From Vannielia sp. (GTDB lineage: Bacteria; Pseudomonadota; Alphaproteobacteria; Rhodobacterales; Rhodobacteraceae), in NCBI RefSeq assembly GCF_029212645.1, contig NZ_JARGND010000029.1, forward strand, positions 1 to 41,615: 41,615 bases of DNA, read 5' to 3'. The notes beneath the pieces are model-generated. The model saw nothing but the letters and a program-made list of their open reading frames with translations. It was not told where the DNA came from and ran no database searches. Positions 31,848-40,347 of the stretch are shown one piece after another; positions within the stretch are counted from its first letter, which is position 1; the number at the start of each line of letters is the position of its first letter. The position numbers were made by a program, and so were the translations under genes.

Positions 31848-33074
31848 CTACCGGCGAAAATCCTCAGCCTTCAACCCATGTTTGGCCAGCTTGTCGTAAA
31901 AGGTTTTGCGGGGCAGCTTCAGCACGGCGGCGGTGGCTGTGGCGTTGCCATTCTGGCGCCCCAGCGCCGCCGCCAGCAGGCTGCGCTCCACCCGCGCCAT
32001 CTGCTCGGCAAGGCCGAGGTCCGCCGCCTCCTGCACCTCTTCGGGCATCCCCAGCACAAAGCGCATCGCCGCCGACATCAGCGAGCGCGCGTTGCCCGGC
32101 CACTCCTGCGCCATCAACCGCGCCAGGTGCTCCTCGCTCACCTCCGGTTCCGGCAACCCGGCCTGTTCGGCGGCCTGGGCAACGTAATCGCGAAACAGCA
32201 CCGGAATATCCTCGCGCCGTTCTGAAAGGCACGGGATGCGCACCTGCATCACATCAAGGCGGTAATAGAGCTCCGCCGCAAACCGCCCCGCCTCCATCTC
32301 GCCCACCAGATCGCGGGTGGTGCCGGCCAGAATGCGCACCTGTCCGGGGCTTTCCAGCCGATCCAGCAAAACCAGTTGAACCGCACCGGGTAACACGCTG
32401 ATTTCATCCAGATACAGCGTGCCCGCCCCCGCTGCCTCCAGCGCCGCATCCAGCCGCGCCTCGTCCAGCGTGGCGGCGCTGCGCTTCAAAAACGGATGCG
32501 GCGCGGCGGGGGACAACAGGTGGATCACCTCGGCGATCTTCGCGGTTTGGGAGCCCGCCGCCCCGGTGATCAACACCTCTGCCCCGGCCCGCGCCACCGC
32601 CCGCACCCGCTTTCGCAGCGCATCGGCCTCTGCCGACTGGCCGTAAACCATCCGCGCCGCCGCGTCGCCCCGCTCCAACTCCAGCTTCAACCGCCGGTTT
32701 TCCAACACAAGGGCACGGGCCTTCAGCGCCTTCTCCACAGCACTGACCAACTCCTTGGGGCTGCAAGGCTTTTCCAGAAAGTCAAAGGCGCCCTCACCAA
32801 TGCCCTTCACCGCCATCGGCACATCACCCTCGCCGGTCAACAGGATCACCGGAAGCTCGGAATCGTTCTTGCGCGCCTCTGCCAGCAGGTGAAAGCCATC
32901 GCGCCCCGGCATCCGGATATCGCTGACCACAACCCCCTCGAAACCGACGCTGATGTGATCCTTCGCCTCAATGTAACTGCCCGCGAGGATCGGCTCCATC
33001 TCCGCCAGTTCAAGCGTTTGCCCAAGGGCTTCGCGCACTGCGGCATCATCATCAACCAAAAGCACCTTCTTCAT
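31848..33074 (-). CDS. DctD-like response regulator with degenerate AAA+ domain
   Basis: A 408-residue regulator of NtrC/DctD layout. The receiver domain has VDDD near the start, phosphoacceptor Asp52 (SDIRMPG), Thr in LLTGEGD and Lys in FLEKPCSP. A central AAA+ domain (about 140-310) and a C-terminal Fis-type helix-turn-helix (TAAVLKLPRKTFYDKLAKHGL) follow. The AAA+ part is damaged: Walker A reads GAAGSQTAK instead of GETGTGKE, and the segment that should carry GAFTGA is absent, while Walker B (GTLYLDEI) remains. Sigma-54 activation by ATP hydrolysis is therefore unlikely. Its start overlaps the dctB stop by 4 bp. It probably regulates dctPQM through the nearby palindrome. Confidence 0.9.
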   Translation of the reverse strand: MKKVLLVDDDAAVREALGQTLELAEMEPILAGSYIEAKDHISVGFEGVVVSDIRMPGRDGFHLLAEARKNDSELPVILLTGEGDVPMAVKGIGEGAFDFLEKPCSPKELVSAVEKALKARALVLENRRLKLELERGDAAARMVYGQSAEADALRKRVRAVARAGAEVLITGAAGSQTAKIAEVIHLLSPAAPHPFLKRSAATLDEARLDAALEAAGAGTLYLDEISVLPGAVQLVLLDRLESPGQVRILAGTTRDLVGEMEAGRFAAELYYRLDVMQVRIPCLSERREDIPVLFRDYVAQAAEQAGLPEPEVSEEHLARLMAQEWPGNARSLMSAAMRFVLGMPEEVQEAADLGLAEQMARVERSLLAAALGRQNGNATATAAVLKLPRKTFYDKLAKHGLKAEDFRR

Positions 33075-34846
33075 GCCACCGCCTCCTGTTCTGCCGGGGC
33101 CAGTTCCACGGTAAATTCCGCGCCGCCCCCGCTGCGGTTCACGCCGCGGATTTGCCCGCCAAAGCTCTGCACCAACCCGTAGGAGATCGACAGGCCAAGC
33201 CCCATCCCTTCGGAGGCACCTACCTCCTTGGTGGAGTAGAACGGATCAAAAATCCGGTCTGGCTCGGCAATCCCCGGCCCGCTGTCCGCCACCCTCAGGC
33301 GCACCGGATCGCCCGGCTCAATCGTCAGATCAAGGCGCTTGTCATCGCGCTCTGCCATGGCGTCCAGCCCGTTGGACACAAGGTTCAAAACCACCTGTTG
33401 CAGCCGCACTTCGCCGCCCCGCACCCTTACCGGATGGGCGGGCGGCTGCCAGGAAACGCGCACCCCATCACGCGCCACACGCCCCTCAACCATCTCCAGC
33501 ACCGTGGCCACCACCGCGCCCAGATCCACCTCGCCAATCGGCGCACTTTCCTGGCGCGCAAACGCCCTCAGGTTACGAATGATCCGCCCCATCCTGCGCG
33601 CCAGATCACTGATACGGCTCAGGTTTTCCGCCGCCCGCTCCGGCTTGCCACGCTCAAGGAAGCTCGCGCCGTTTTCGGCAAATGAGCGGATCGCCATCAA
33701 CGGCTGGTTCAGCTCATGCGACAGCCCGGCCGACATTTTTCCCAAGGCGCTCAGCTTGCCCGCCTGCACCAGTTCCTCCTGTGCGCGGCGCAGCGCGGCC
33801 TCCGCTTCCTCGCGCTCGCGCACCTCTCCCTTGAGGCGCAGGTTGGCCGCCTGCAAGGCCGCCGTGCGGCTCTGCACCCGGCTCTCCAGCACCGCGTTGG
33901 CCCGCGCTTCGCTTTCCAGCCGCGCCGCCAGCGCCCGCCGCCGCTCTGACAGCGCAAAAACGAACGCGCCGAACACTAGGCACAGGGCCCCCGCCGCCGC
34001 CGCCGCCAGCAGCCCCAGCCGCCGCGCAGGCGCAAGGTCCACCAGCGCCTCGCCGCGCATCCCGATCACCGGTAAATCCTGCGTGATATGCAGCGCCATA
34101 GCCGGAAGGTAAGGCCCGCCCTGCACGCACCACAGCTCCCACTCCGATACCCGCCAGGGGTCATACTCAATGAAATCCGCCAGCGTCACACCGCCATAAC
34201 GCGCGCGCTCCAGCAGCCCGCCACGGGCCCGAAGCAGCAACTCCGAGCGGTTGGCGGCAAAAACCACCCCCTGTTCATCAGTAAAGAACACCGCAACCGG
34301 ATCGCCCGCCCAATCGTCCTCGATCAGCCGCAGATCAGCCCGGATCACCACCGTCCCCGCCACCGGCCCATGGGGCGAAAAAAGCGGGGCCGCGTAAGAA
34401 TATAGCCGCCGCCCGCTGGCCACATCCACCCGGTGATCGGCCCCCAAAGCCCCATTGCGCGCGCGCGTCACATCCACGCCGGTGAGCCGCCCAAAGCCCT
34501 CCGGCGCGCCGTTAGACGCGGCAACCACCCGCCCCTGCGCATCGGTAAGTAATATCTCCGTTGAGCCGGTCTTGTCGGCCTGCCTGCGCAACAGTCGTGA
34601 AATCGTCCTTGCCTCACCCCGCCCCATCGCCAGCGCTTCCAGCTCAGGGCGGTCCGCCAGCACCACCGCCAGCTCGGCATAGCGTTGAAGCTGCCCCGTC
34701 AGGCGCTGCGAGGCCAGCCGCAAATCACTCTCCCCGCGCCGCTCCACCTCATCCAGCGCCGAAACAAATGACACCCAGCCAACCAGCCCCGATAGCCCGA
34801 GAGCCGCTGCCAAAAACACCCCGATTGTCAAAAGCCTGCGCGTCAT
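33071..34846 (-). CDS. dctB: DctB-like C4-dicarboxylate sensor histidine kinase
   Basis: A 591-residue membrane kinase. TM1 (LLTIGVFLAAALGLSGLVGWV) and TM2 (about 277-300) enclose a periplasmic double-Cache sensor region of about 250 residues. A coiled coil (about 301-360) links to the HisKA domain with phospho-acceptor His377 in GLSHELNQPL. The HATPase domain has N-box VVLNLVSNGLDAM, G1 VADSGPGIAEPD, F-box IFDPFYSTK and G2 GMGLGLSIS. It should sense external C4-dicarboxylates and phosphorylate the overlapping DctD-like regulator. AGGAAGGA precedes the start. Confidence 0.94.
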   Translation of the reverse strand: MTRRLLTIGVFLAAALGLSGLVGWVSFVSALDEVERRGESDLRLASQRLTGQLQRYAELAVVLADRPELEALAMGRGEARTISRLLRRQADKTGSTEILLTDAQGRVVAASNGAPEGFGRLTGVDVTRARNGALGADHRVDVASGRRLYSYAAPLFSPHGPVAGTVVIRADLRLIEDDWAGDPVAVFFTDEQGVVFAANRSELLLRARGGLLERARYGGVTLADFIEYDPWRVSEWELWCVQGGPYLPAMALHITQDLPVIGMRGEALVDLAPARRLGLLAAAAAGALCLVFGAFVFALSERRRALAARLESEARANAVLESRVQSRTAALQAANLRLKGEVREREEAEAALRRAQEELVQAGKLSALGKMSAGLSHELNQPLMAIRSFAENGASFLERGKPERAAENLSRISDLARRMGRIIRNLRAFARQESAPIGEVDLGAVVATVLEMVEGRVARDGVRVSWQPPAHPVRVRGGEVRLQQVVLNLVSNGLDAMAERDDKRLDLTIEPGDPVRLRVADSGPGIAEPDRIFDPFYSTKEVGASEGMGLGLSISYGLVQSFGGQIRGVNRSGGGAEFTVELAPAEQEAVA

Positions 34847-34882
34847 CCTTCCTTCCTAGACAATCATCAAACGTTCTGAAAG

Positions 34883-34899
34883 CGTTGCCCGATGCAACG
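34883..34899 (+). promoter_or_regulatory. Hairpin enclosing the P450 start codon
   Basis: CGTTGC pairs with GCAACG around CCGAT, and the ATG at 34892-34894 lies across the loop and 3' arm. With no strong ribosome site, this could lower translation. Confidence 0.4.
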
Positions 34900-36073
34900 G
34901 CTCTCACAATCTCCCACCGATCCGGCCTTCGTGCAGGACCCTTACCCGTTTTATGACCGCGCCCGCGCCGCCGGGGATCTGGTCTTCTGGGAAGATTATG
35001 GCCAGGTCGCCGCTGCCGGATATTCGCAAGTGAAACGCCTGCTGAAAGACCGCCGCCTGGGCCGTGAAATGCCCGCCGATCTTGCACCCGCCATCCCACC
35101 CCACCTCGCGCCCTTCTACGCGGTTGAGGCCCACTCGATGCTGGAGGCCGATCCCCCTCGCCACACCCGCCTGCGCGGCCTCGTGTTGCGCGCCTTCACC
35201 TCCGCCACCGTCGAGGCGCAGCGCCCCGCGATCACCGCGCTTTGCGACGGCCTGATCGCCGCCTTTCCGGACGGCCCGTTCGATCTGCTCGAGGCCTTTT
35301 GCCGCCCCCTGCCGGTGATCACCATCGCCACGCTGCTCGGGGTTGATCCCAGCCGCGCGCCAGATCTGCTGGCATGGTCCGGCGCCATGGTGGGGATGTA
35401 CCAGGCAGGCCGCACCCGCGCGATGGAAGACGCCGCCGTTACCGCCACCAAATCCTTCACCGCCTTCCTCGCCGATGAAATCGCCCGCCGTCGCACCACC
35501 CCCACCGATGATCTCATCTCGCACCTCATCGCGGCTGAGGACTCGGGCTCGCAGCTCTCTGCCGATGAGCTGACCTCAACCGTGATCCTGCTGCTGAACG
35601 CGGGCCATGAGGCCACCGTCCATAGCCTCGGAAACTCGGTAAAAACCATTCTGGATGAGGGGCTTGCCCCCCACGCCGCCGTGCCGGAAAATGCCCCCCT
35701 CCTCACCGAGGAACTGCTGCGTTACACCCCGCCGCTGCATATCTTCGAGCGGATCGCCCGCGAGGATGTCACCCTCTATGGCCACAGCTTCAAACGCGGC
35801 GAGAAGCTCTCTTGCCTGCTCGCAGCGGCGGGCCGTGATCCTATGGCCTACCCCAATCCGCACCGCTTCATCGCGGATCGCAAAAGCCCCTCCAACATGG
35901 CCTTCGGCGGCGGGCTGCACTTTTGCGTCGGTGCTCCCCTGGCCCGGCTCGAGATGCACATCGCCCTGCCCGCCCTGTTCTCCGCCTGCCCCCAGCTTCG
36001 CCTCGCCGAGCCGCCCCGTTTCGCGCCCATCTACCACTTCCACGGGCTCAAAAAGCTGATGGTCACCACCTAG
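34892..36073 (+). CDS. Cytochrome P450
   Basis: A 393-residue soluble class I P450. The heme loop is AFGGGLHFCVGAPLARLE with Cys345 as thiolate ligand. The I-helix has AGHEAT (237-242), where His replaces the more common Gly/Asp before the catalytic acid-Thr pair. The K-helix ExxR is EELLR (273-277). HTRLRGLVLRAFT is the C-helix. The family is CYP107/CYP109-like in shape, but the substrate cannot be given. No ferredoxin or reductase gene is adjacent. It is divergent from dctB across 45 bp, and its start codon sits in a small hairpin (34883-34899). The ribosome site is poor. Confidence 0.93.
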   Translation: MQRLSQSPTDPAFVQDPYPFYDRARAAGDLVFWEDYGQVAAAGYSQVKRLLKDRRLGREMPADLAPAIPPHLAPFYAVEAHSMLEADPPRHTRLRGLVLRAFTSATVEAQRPAITALCDGLIAAFPDGPFDLLEAFCRPLPVITIATLLGVDPSRAPDLLAWSGAMVGMYQAGRTRAMEDAAVTATKSFTAFLADEIARRRTTPTDDLISHLIAAEDSGSQLSADELTSTVILLLNAGHEATVHSLGNSVKTILDEGLAPHAAVPENAPLLTEELLRYTPPLHIFERIAREDVTLYGHSFKRGEKLSCLLAAAGRDPMAYPNPHRFIADRKSPSNMAFGGGLHFCVGAPLARLEMHIALPALFSACPQLRLAEPPRFAPIYHFHGLKKLMVTT

Positions 36074-36206
36074 CTCCGCCCCCGGAGCCGCCCAATCTTC
36101 AGCTTCACCTGCGCCAACAAGACGAACCCGCCCTTCATCACGCAAACCACCAAAATCGCTCCCGCAAAAAGCGCCAACCCCGGCCACGCGCCACATTCTC
36201 TAGCCA

Positions 36207-36240
36207 AAAATATCTCGGGAGTGCGGGGGCTGGCCCCCGC
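36207..36240. repeat. Dispersed GC-rich hairpin element, second copy
   Basis: AAATATCTCGGGAGTGCG leads into the stem GCGGGGGC-TG-GCCCCCGC (36223-36240). It resembles the element at 21353-21390 (AAATATCCCGGGG, then a G-rich stem). Here it lies between the convergent P450 and Lrp-type genes and could act as a bidirectional terminator or transcript end. Confidence 0.55.
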
Positions 36241-36257
36241 TGGCGGGCCGGCCCGCG

Positions 36258-36722
36258 TTAGCCCAAAGGCAGCGCGGTGGTTGATTTCAACTCTTCCATC
36301 GACAGCAAGGCCGTCACGTTGTGAATCCTCACCTCGCTGATCAGCGCCTGATAAAACGCATCGTAAGCCCGCGCGTTTTGCACCTGCACCTTCAGGATAT
36401 AGTCAATATCCCCCGCCAGCCGGTGGGCTTCCAGCACCTCTGGCCTCGCTTTCAGCGTCTCCAAAAAGCGCCGCTGCCAATCCGCCTCATGCTCTGAGGT
36501 GCGGATCAGTACAAAAAAGCAGGCCTCCAGCCCCAGCGCCTCGGCATCCAGGATCACCGTGTTCTGGCGGATCACCCCGGCCTCGCGCATCTTGCGCACC
36601 CGATTCCACACAGGCGTCTTTGACGAACCCACTTTCTTGGCAATTTCATCCAGCGACTGGCTCGCATCAGCCTGTAGCTCTGCAAGGATTTTCCGGTCGA
36701 TCGCATCAAGGCGGACAGACAT
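36258..36722 (-). CDS. Lrp/AsnC-family transcriptional regulator
   Basis: A 154-residue Lrp-type regulator. The N-terminal helix-turn-helix is LDAIDRKILAELQADASQSLDEIAKKVG followed by SSKTPVWNRVRKMREAGVI, and the RAM effector domain (about 65-154) includes RLAGDIDYILKVQVQNARAYDAFY. GGAG lies 8 nt before the start at 36722. It is transcribed away from the siroheme/sulfite-reductase operon, so control of sulfur assimilation is a fair inference. AGAA-N5-TTCT (36815-36827) in the shared gap is a possible binding site. Confidence 0.93.
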   Translation of the reverse strand: MSVRLDAIDRKILAELQADASQSLDEIAKKVGSSKTPVWNRVRKMREAGVIRQNTVILDAEALGLEACFFVLIRTSEHEADWQRRFLETLKARPEVLEAHRLAGDIDYILKVQVQNARAYDAFYQALISEVRIHNVTALLSMEELKSTTALPLG

Positions 36723-36859
36723 TCGCACTTCTCCGGCATTGGTAGAATTTCAGCCCAGAGGGCCATTAACATAGAACGTTTTTCCTTAACTGCCGCGAGA
36801 CACTGCCAAAATCCAGAACAAAATTCTATATTCCCCTCATGACCAGCAAGGACCACCCC
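36723..36859. promoter_or_regulatory. Divergent promoter region, Lrp-type gene and cobA operon
   Basis: This 137-bp AT-richer gap contains the inverted AGAA-CAAAA-TTCT (36815-36827) and related AGAA words near 36747 and 36774. TATATT (36827-36832) could be a -10 box for the plus-strand operon. The exact promoter is not clear. Confidence 0.4.
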
Positions 36860-37606
36860 ATGACCAAGCCTCTTGGAGAGATCGCCTTCACCGGTGCCGG
36901 CCCCGGCGACCCCGCGCTTTTGACCATCGCCGCGCTGCGCGCCATGGAAGCCGCCGATGCAGTGGTGCATGATCGGCTGGTCTCGCCTGAAATCCTCGCC
37001 CTCGCGCCGGGCCGCAAGATCAACGTCGGCAAGCACGGGTTTGGCACGTCCACCGCGCAGGAGGAAATCAACGCGCTGCTCGTCACCCTCGCGCTGGAGG
37101 GCCTGCGCGTTGTGCGCCTCAAGGCGGGCGATCCTGCGGTTTTTGGCCGTCTGGATGAAGAGATCGAGGCCATCGCGCCCCATGCCATCCCGTTTCGCAT
37201 CCTGCCCGGCATCACCGCCGCCTCTGCTGCTGCCGCCTCGCTGGGCCAAAGCCTCACCGCGCGGGGCCGCAACTCCGAGCTGCGCCTGCTCACCGGCCAT
37301 GATGTGGCAGGTTACACCGAGCAGGATTGGCGCGCCCTCGCCCGCCCCGGTGCCGTCGCCGGGATCTACATGGCCAAACGCGGCGCGCGCTTCCTGCAAG
37401 GGCGGCTGCTGATGCACGGCGCTGCCGCCGATACCCCCGTGACCGTGGTCGAAAACGCCTCGCGCCGCGATGAGCGCTGCATCGCCACCACCCTCGCCGC
37501 GCTCCCCGAGGCCACTCAGGCCCTCACCGGCCCCGCTGTCCTTCTTTATGGCCTTGCGCCCCGCGCCGCCGCCGCCGCCCTGCCGCTTCTGGAGGCCACC
37601 CGATGA
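36860..37606 (+). CDS. cobA: Uroporphyrinogen-III C-methyltransferase
   Basis: A 248-residue SAM-dependent enzyme that methylates uroporphyrinogen III at C2 and C7 to give precorrin-2, the branch point to siroheme and B12. Landmarks are FTGAGPGDPALLTIAALRAM, ADAVVHDRLVSPEIL, VVRLKAGDPAVFGR and ITAASAAAASLG. It is the methyltransferase domain only; the CysG dehydrogenase/ferrochelatase part is absent. The start at 36860 has AAGGA 7 nt upstream; the ATG at 36839 has none. Its position before cysI points to siroheme supply. ATGA overlap with the next gene. Confidence 0.94.
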   Translation: MTKPLGEIAFTGAGPGDPALLTIAALRAMEAADAVVHDRLVSPEILALAPGRKINVGKHGFGTSTAQEEINALLVTLALEGLRVVRLKAGDPAVFGRLDEEIEAIAPHAIPFRILPGITAASAAAASLGQSLTARGRNSELRLLTGHDVAGYTEQDWRALARPGAVAGIYMAKRGARFLQGRLLMHGAAADTPVTVVENASRRDERCIATTLAALPEATQALTGPAVLLYGLAPRAAAAALPLLEATR

Positions 37607-37902
37607 GCCGCGCCTTCACCCCCAAGGTCGTCACCGCCAATGCCCTGATCGAGGGCGATGTGGTCTATCTCACCGCCACGGGCGAATGGACCCGCCGCCA
37701 CGATCAGGCCCGCCTCTTCACCGAGCAGCAGGCCGCCGAGGCGGCGCTTTCTGCCGCCTCGCTACAGGTGGCCGATGTGGTTGGCGTTTACCTCGCCGAT
37801 GCCACCGAGGGCGCAACCGGCCCTCAGCCCGATCACTTCCGTGAGCGCTTCCGCGCCACCGGCCCTTCCAACTATGCCCATGGCAAGCAGGTGGATCTCT
37901 GA
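37603..37902 (+). CDS. DUF2849 protein of the sulfite-reductase operon
   Basis: A 99-residue protein containing FTPKVVTANALIEGDVVYLTATGEWTRRH and VGVYLADATEGATGPQPDHFRERFRA. This matches the DUF2849 family, found in alphaproteobacteria next to nitrite/sulfite reductase genes. It overlaps cobA by 4 bp and the cysI start by 1 bp, so all three are translationally coupled. A role in sulfite reductase assembly or activity is inferred from this fixed position; there are no cofactor motifs. Confidence 0.88.
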   Translation: MSRAFTPKVVTANALIEGDVVYLTATGEWTRRHDQARLFTEQQAAEAALSAASLQVADVVGVYLADATEGATGPQPDHFRERFRATGPSNYAHGKQVDL

Positions 37903-39569
37903 TGTATCATTACACCGACTTTGATGAAGCCTTCGTGCGCAGCCGCGTCGCCCAGTTTCGCGCTCAGGTGGAGCGCCGCATTGATGGCGCGCTCACCGAA
38001 GATGAGTTCAAGCCGCTGCGCCTGATGAACGGCCTCTATCTGCAACTCCACGCCTATATGCTGCGCGTCGCCATCCCCTATGGCACTGTTTCTTCGGCCC
38101 AAATGCGCCAGCTCGCCTGGATCGCCGAAACCTATGACAAGGGCTATGGCCACTTCACCACCCGCCAGAACATCCAGTTCAACTGGCCCGCCCTGCGCGA
38201 TGTGCCCGATATCCTTGAGGCGCTGGCCGATGTGCAAATGCACGCGATCCAGACCTCGGGCAACTGCATCCGCAACGTGACCGCAGATCACTTCGCCGGG
38301 GCCGCCGCCGATGAGCTGGCCGATCCGCGCCCGGTGGCCGAGCTGCTGCGCCAGTGGTCCACCGACCACCCCGAATTTCAGTTCCTGCCGCGCAAGTTCA
38401 AGATCGCCGTCACCGGCGCTGCGGCAGATCGCGCCGTCATCCGCTCCCATGACATCGGCCTGCAAATCGTTGAGCAAGACGGCGAGCAGGGCTTCAAGGT
38501 GATCGTTGGCGGTGGCCTCGGGCGCACCCCGATGATCGGCAAGGTCATCCGCGAGTTTCTGCCCCGCGCCGATCTGCTGCCCTATTGCGAGGCCATCGTG
38601 CACACCTACAACCGCCTCGGGCGGCGCGACAACAAGTATAAGGCCCGCGTCAAGATCACCGTGCACGAGCACGGGATCGAGGCCATCCGCGCCGATGTTG
38701 AAAAGGCCTTCCGCCGCATCCGGCCCGAGTTTTCCGGCGTCGATCAGGAAATGCTGGCCGGGATCGAGGCGCAGTTCGCCACCCCCAGCCTGCGCTCTGG
38801 CGCAACCACCGCCTATGATACTGCTTATCAAGGCGATCCGGTGTTTCGCGCCTGGGCCGATACCAACCTCACCGCCCATAAAGATGCGGACCATGCCATC
38901 GTCACGATCTCGCTCAAGGCCCATGGCGCAACGCCGGGCGATGCCACCGCCGATCAGATGCGCCTCATGGCCGATCTGGCCGAGGCCCACAGCCACGGTG
39001 AGCTGCGCATCAGCCACGAGCAAAACGTGATCCTGCCGCATGTTCACAAAGCTGATCTGCCCACGCTGCACGCTGCACTTTCCGGCGCGGGCCTTGGCAC
39101 CGCCAACGTCGGGCTGGCCTCCGATATCATCGCCTGCCCCGGCATGGATTATTGCGCTCTGGCCACCGCCCGCTCGATCCCGGTCGCACAAGAGATCGCC
39201 ACCCGGATAGACGAGCTCAAGATCGAGCATGAGGTCGGCGCGCTCAAGATCAAGATTTCGGGATGCATCAACGCCTGCGGCCACCACCACGTTGGCCATA
39301 TCGGCATCCTCGGGCTGGATCGCGCAGGGGTGGAGAACTACCAGATCACCCTTGGCGGCGATCACACCGAAACCGCCGCCATCGGCACCCGCATGGGGCC
39401 GGGCTTCGCGGCGGATGATGTCGTGCCCGCGATCGAGCGGCTCATTCTCGCCTACCTTGATCTGCGCGACAGCGCCGACGAGACTTTCCTTGAAACATTC
39501 CGCCGTTTGGGCGATGCCCCCTTCAAGGCCGCCCTCTACCCGGAGACTCGTGCTCGACATGCAGCTTGA
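37902..39569 (+). CDS. cysI: Sulfite reductase hemoprotein subunit (siroheme and [4Fe-4S])
   Basis: A 555-residue nitrite/sulfite reductase. The cluster and siroheme ligands are Cys412 and Cys418 (CPGMDYC) and Cys455 and Cys459 (CINAC). The duplicated ferredoxin-like halves are visible, with GHFTTRQNIQFNW early and GELRISHEQNVIL in the second half. It reduces sulfite to sulfide with six electrons. No flavoprotein subunit (CysJ) is present; the adjacent ferredoxin-NADP reductase suggests ferredoxin as donor. Sulfite rather than nitrite is favoured by the cysH neighbour. Confidence 0.94.
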   Translation: MYHYTDFDEAFVRSRVAQFRAQVERRIDGALTEDEFKPLRLMNGLYLQLHAYMLRVAIPYGTVSSAQMRQLAWIAETYDKGYGHFTTRQNIQFNWPALRDVPDILEALADVQMHAIQTSGNCIRNVTADHFAGAAADELADPRPVAELLRQWSTDHPEFQFLPRKFKIAVTGAAADRAVIRSHDIGLQIVEQDGEQGFKVIVGGGLGRTPMIGKVIREFLPRADLLPYCEAIVHTYNRLGRRDNKYKARVKITVHEHGIEAIRADVEKAFRRIRPEFSGVDQEMLAGIEAQFATPSLRSGATTAYDTAYQGDPVFRAWADTNLTAHKDADHAIVTISLKAHGATPGDATADQMRLMADLAEAHSHGELRISHEQNVILPHVHKADLPTLHAALSGAGLGTANVGLASDIIACPGMDYCALATARSIPVAQEIATRIDELKIEHEVGALKIKISGCINACGHHHVGHIGILGLDRAGVENYQITLGGDHTETAAIGTRMGPGFAADDVVPAIERLILAYLDLRDSADETFLETFRRLGDAPFKAALYPETRARHAA

Positions 39570-40344
39570 TCCACCGCACAGCGCCGCCACGGCCCTCGCG
39601 CACCGCCTCCACGCCCGCCACCAGGGGGCCACGGCGCAGGCGCTCATTGCCGCCGCCGTGGACGAGCCCGATCTGGGCCGCCTCGCGGTGGTCTCGAGCT
39701 TTGGCGCCGAGTCCGTCGTGCTCTTGCATATGCTGGCTCAGGTCGCACCCGATCTGCCGGTGCTCTTCATCGACACGCGCCTGCTCTTCCCCGAGACCCT
39801 CAGCTACCAGCAAGAGGTGGCCGCCACGCTTGGCCTCACCAATGTGCAGGTGATCCGCGCCAGCAATCTGACCCTGCAAGCCGAAGATCCGGGCAACACC
39901 CTGCACCAGCGCGATACCGATGCCTGCTGCGATCTGCGCAAAACCCGCGTGCTCGCCGCCGCGCTTGAGGGCTATGAAAGCTGGATCACCGGGCGCAAGC
40001 GGTTTCAGGCCGATACCCGCTCCGATCTGCCCCGGTTTGAGGCCGATGGCCCCCGCGTCAAGGTCAACCCACTGGCCGATTGGACAGCGGATGACCTGCG
40101 TGCCTATATCGAAACCCACGATCTGCCGCGCCACCCGCTGGTTTCAAGGGGCTACCCCTCTATCGGCTGCACCCCCTGCACCACCCCCGTGGCCGAGGGT
40201 GAAGATGTGCGCGCCGGGCGCTGGCGCGGGCAGGACAAGGAAGAATGCGGCATCCACTTTGTTGATGGCCGCGCCGTCCCCGGCCCCGCCCCCTCTGCCC
40301 GGCAAGATACCAATGACGCCCCCCAACTGCTGAAGCGAGCCTGA
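39550..40344 (+). CDS. cysH: Adenylyl-sulfate (APS) reductase, CysH family
   Basis: A protein of 261-264 residues that reduces activated sulfate to sulfite. The PP-loop-type motif is VVSSFGAESVVLLHM. The APS-type [4Fe-4S] cysteines are present as DACCDLRK and GCTPC, and the catalytic Cys in KEECGIH. The CC/CxxC set marks an APS rather than a PAPS reductase. GTG at 39550 has GGAG 4 nt upstream and is chosen; ATG at 39559 is the alternative. Either way it overlaps the end of cysI. Confidence 0.93.
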   Translation: MLDMQLDPPHSAATALAHRLHARHQGATAQALIAAAVDEPDLGRLAVVSSFGAESVVLLHMLAQVAPDLPVLFIDTRLLFPETLSYQQEVAATLGLTNVQVIRASNLTLQAEDPGNTLHQRDTDACCDLRKTRVLAAALEGYESWITGRKRFQADTRSDLPRFEADGPRVKVNPLADWTADDLRAYIETHDLPRHPLVSRGYPSIGCTPCTTPVAEGEDVRAGRWRGQDKEECGIHFVDGRAVPGPAPSARQDTNDAPQLLKRA

Positions 40345-40347
40345 CCC

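Noticed and set aside
37872-39647. 591-codon minus-strand ORF antisense to cysI
   Set aside because: Gly/Ala/His-rich shadow of the sulfite reductase gene, with no recognisable domain or ribosome site.
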